A stretch of 7,062 bases of DNA from Akkermansiaceae bacterium (GTDB taxonomy: Bacteria > Verrucomicrobiota > Verrucomicrobiia > Verrucomicrobiales > Akkermansiaceae). The stretch covers positions 1-7,062 of the forward strand of contig JARFPV010000422.1 in the NCBI GenBank assembly GCA_029288115.1, in the 5' to 3' direction. The position numbers were made by a program, and so were the translations under genes. Of this stretch, positions 6,437 to 7,062 are shown piece by piece. The notes under the pieces were generated by a model. It was not told the origin of the DNA and made no database searches. It saw only the letters and a list, made by a program, of their open reading frames with translations. The number at the start of each line of letters is the position of its first letter. The first letter of the stretch is position 1.

Positions 6437-7062
6437 GACAGTCGGTCTAGTAATTTGTTATGGATGCCACCAAATCCACCGTTGCTGAGTACGGCGACAG
6501 TGTCACCCTCCTTACTCTCCTGCGCGACGAGTGCGACGATTTCATCCACGGTTTCGCAGTACCAGCACTCTGTGTCAGCAGCCTTCACGTCTGCAACGAG
6601 TTTTTCCGGATCGAGCCGTTCGTCCTCGGCGACTTTTTCAGGGTCAGGAACTGCAGGCACCACGGCGAGGTCTGCCTTGCCGAGGGCGGCGGCGAGTTCG
6701 TCCTGGAAAATATTTCTGCGTGTCGTGTTTGATCGCGGCTCAAAAATCACCCAGAGTCTCGACCCCGGATACTGCTGGCGCAGGCTATCCACAGCGAGAC
6801 CAATCGCCGTAGGGTGGTGGGCAAAGTCATCGATTACACGCACACCACCTGCGACGCCTCTTACTTCTTGGCGACGTGCAATACCCTCAAAGGTCATCAA
6901 CCCATCACGAATCTGATCGGGAGAAAACCCAGAAAAGCGCGCGGCGCATATGGCCATCGCGGCGTTTCGCACGTTAAACTCACCTGCCATCGGCAAGGAA
7001 TAGGTCTCACCATCGAGAGTGAAGGTCGTCAGCTCGCTACCGTAGTCGATGTCTGTGATCCG
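6433..7062 (-). CDS. mpl: Mpl, murein tripeptide ligase (UDP-MurNAc), C-terminal part
   Basis: These are the last 209 residues of Mpl; the frame is open to the window edge (first codons read R-I-T-D-I-D), so the N-terminal and most of the central ATPase domain lie outside. Mpl ligates the recycled peptide L-Ala-gamma-D-Glu-meso-DAP to UDP-MurNAc in the cytoplasm, returning murein fragments to peptidoglycan synthesis. The fragment carries the Mur-ligase 'GEFNVRNAAMA' motif, then the C-terminal Rossmann-like domain: 'GIARRQEVRG', 'VIDDFAHHPTAI', 'WVIFEPRSNTTRR' and, at the end, 'LSNGGFGGIHNKLL'. The last two distinguish Mpl from MurC well. The family implies meso-DAP murein in a cell that recycles its wall. 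An internal TTG at 6996 is not a start, because the coding similarity continues upstream. The stop overlaps the ATG of the DUF3750 lipoprotein gene. Confidence 0.95.
   Translation of the reverse strand, partial: RITDIDYGSELTTFTLDGETYSLPMAGEFNVRNAAMAICAARFSGFSPDQIRDGLMTFEGIARRQEVRGVAGGVRVIDDFAHHPTAIGLAVDSLRQQYPGSRLWVIFEPRSNTTRRNIFQDELAAALGKADLAVVPAVPDPEKVAEDERLDPEKLVADVKAADTECWYCETVDEIVALVAQESKEGDTVAVLSNGGFGGIHNKLLDRLS

Noticed and set aside
6455..6916. A 153-codon plus-strand open frame opposite mpl
   Set aside because: It is a low-complexity Ser/Thr/Ala composition arising from the antisense of conserved Mpl motifs; no independent coding evidence.

Overview
The window looks like ordinary chromosome of a Gram-negative bacterium with about mid-50s % GC. 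The gene content is a bactofilin, a SWIM-SNF2 helicase, a Soj-type ParA, a CarH-like regulator, and Mpl with a DUF3750 lipoprotein. Together with the near absence of Shine-Dalgarno sequences, this fits a member of Verrucomicrobiota or a related PVC lineage. That placement is inference from gene style only. I see no rRNA, tRNA, CRISPR array, insertion sequence or phage gene.

Layout, left to right. (1) Positions 1-273 hold the 3' end of a plus-strand bactofilin, closed by a clear intrinsic terminator at 299-327. (2) Two minus-strand genes follow: a small conserved-looking protein (343-639), and upstream of it a 1,028-residue SNF2-family ATPase with an N-terminal SWIM zinc finger (699-3785). They lie 60 bp apart in the same direction and are probably co-transcribed. 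(3) A 132-144 bp divergent intergenic region (about 3786-3929) separates them from a plus-strand parA/soj ATPase (3930-4727). (4) After 72 bp comes a plus-strand MerR-family regulator with a cobalamin-binding domain (4800-5735). It has the W-x9-EH motif and the His residues of the CarH/LitR adenosylcobalamin photoreceptors. A dyad/direct-repeat element lies immediately in front of it. (5) A translationally coupled minus-strand pair ends the window: mpl (6433-7062, cut by the window edge) and, overlapping its stop by 4 bp, a DUF3750 predicted lipoprotein (5759-6436).

Functionally this is a set of small, mostly independent units: cell shape or cytoskeleton (bactofilin), nucleic-acid remodelling (SNF2), chromosome partitioning (ParA), light- and B12-responsive transcription control (CarH-like), and murein recycling plus an envelope lipoprotein (Mpl/DUF3750). 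The most interesting element is the predicted B12 photoreceptor with its putative self-operator. It has no carotenoid, photolyase or other recognised target gene beside it in the window, and it sits where parB would often be found after parA.
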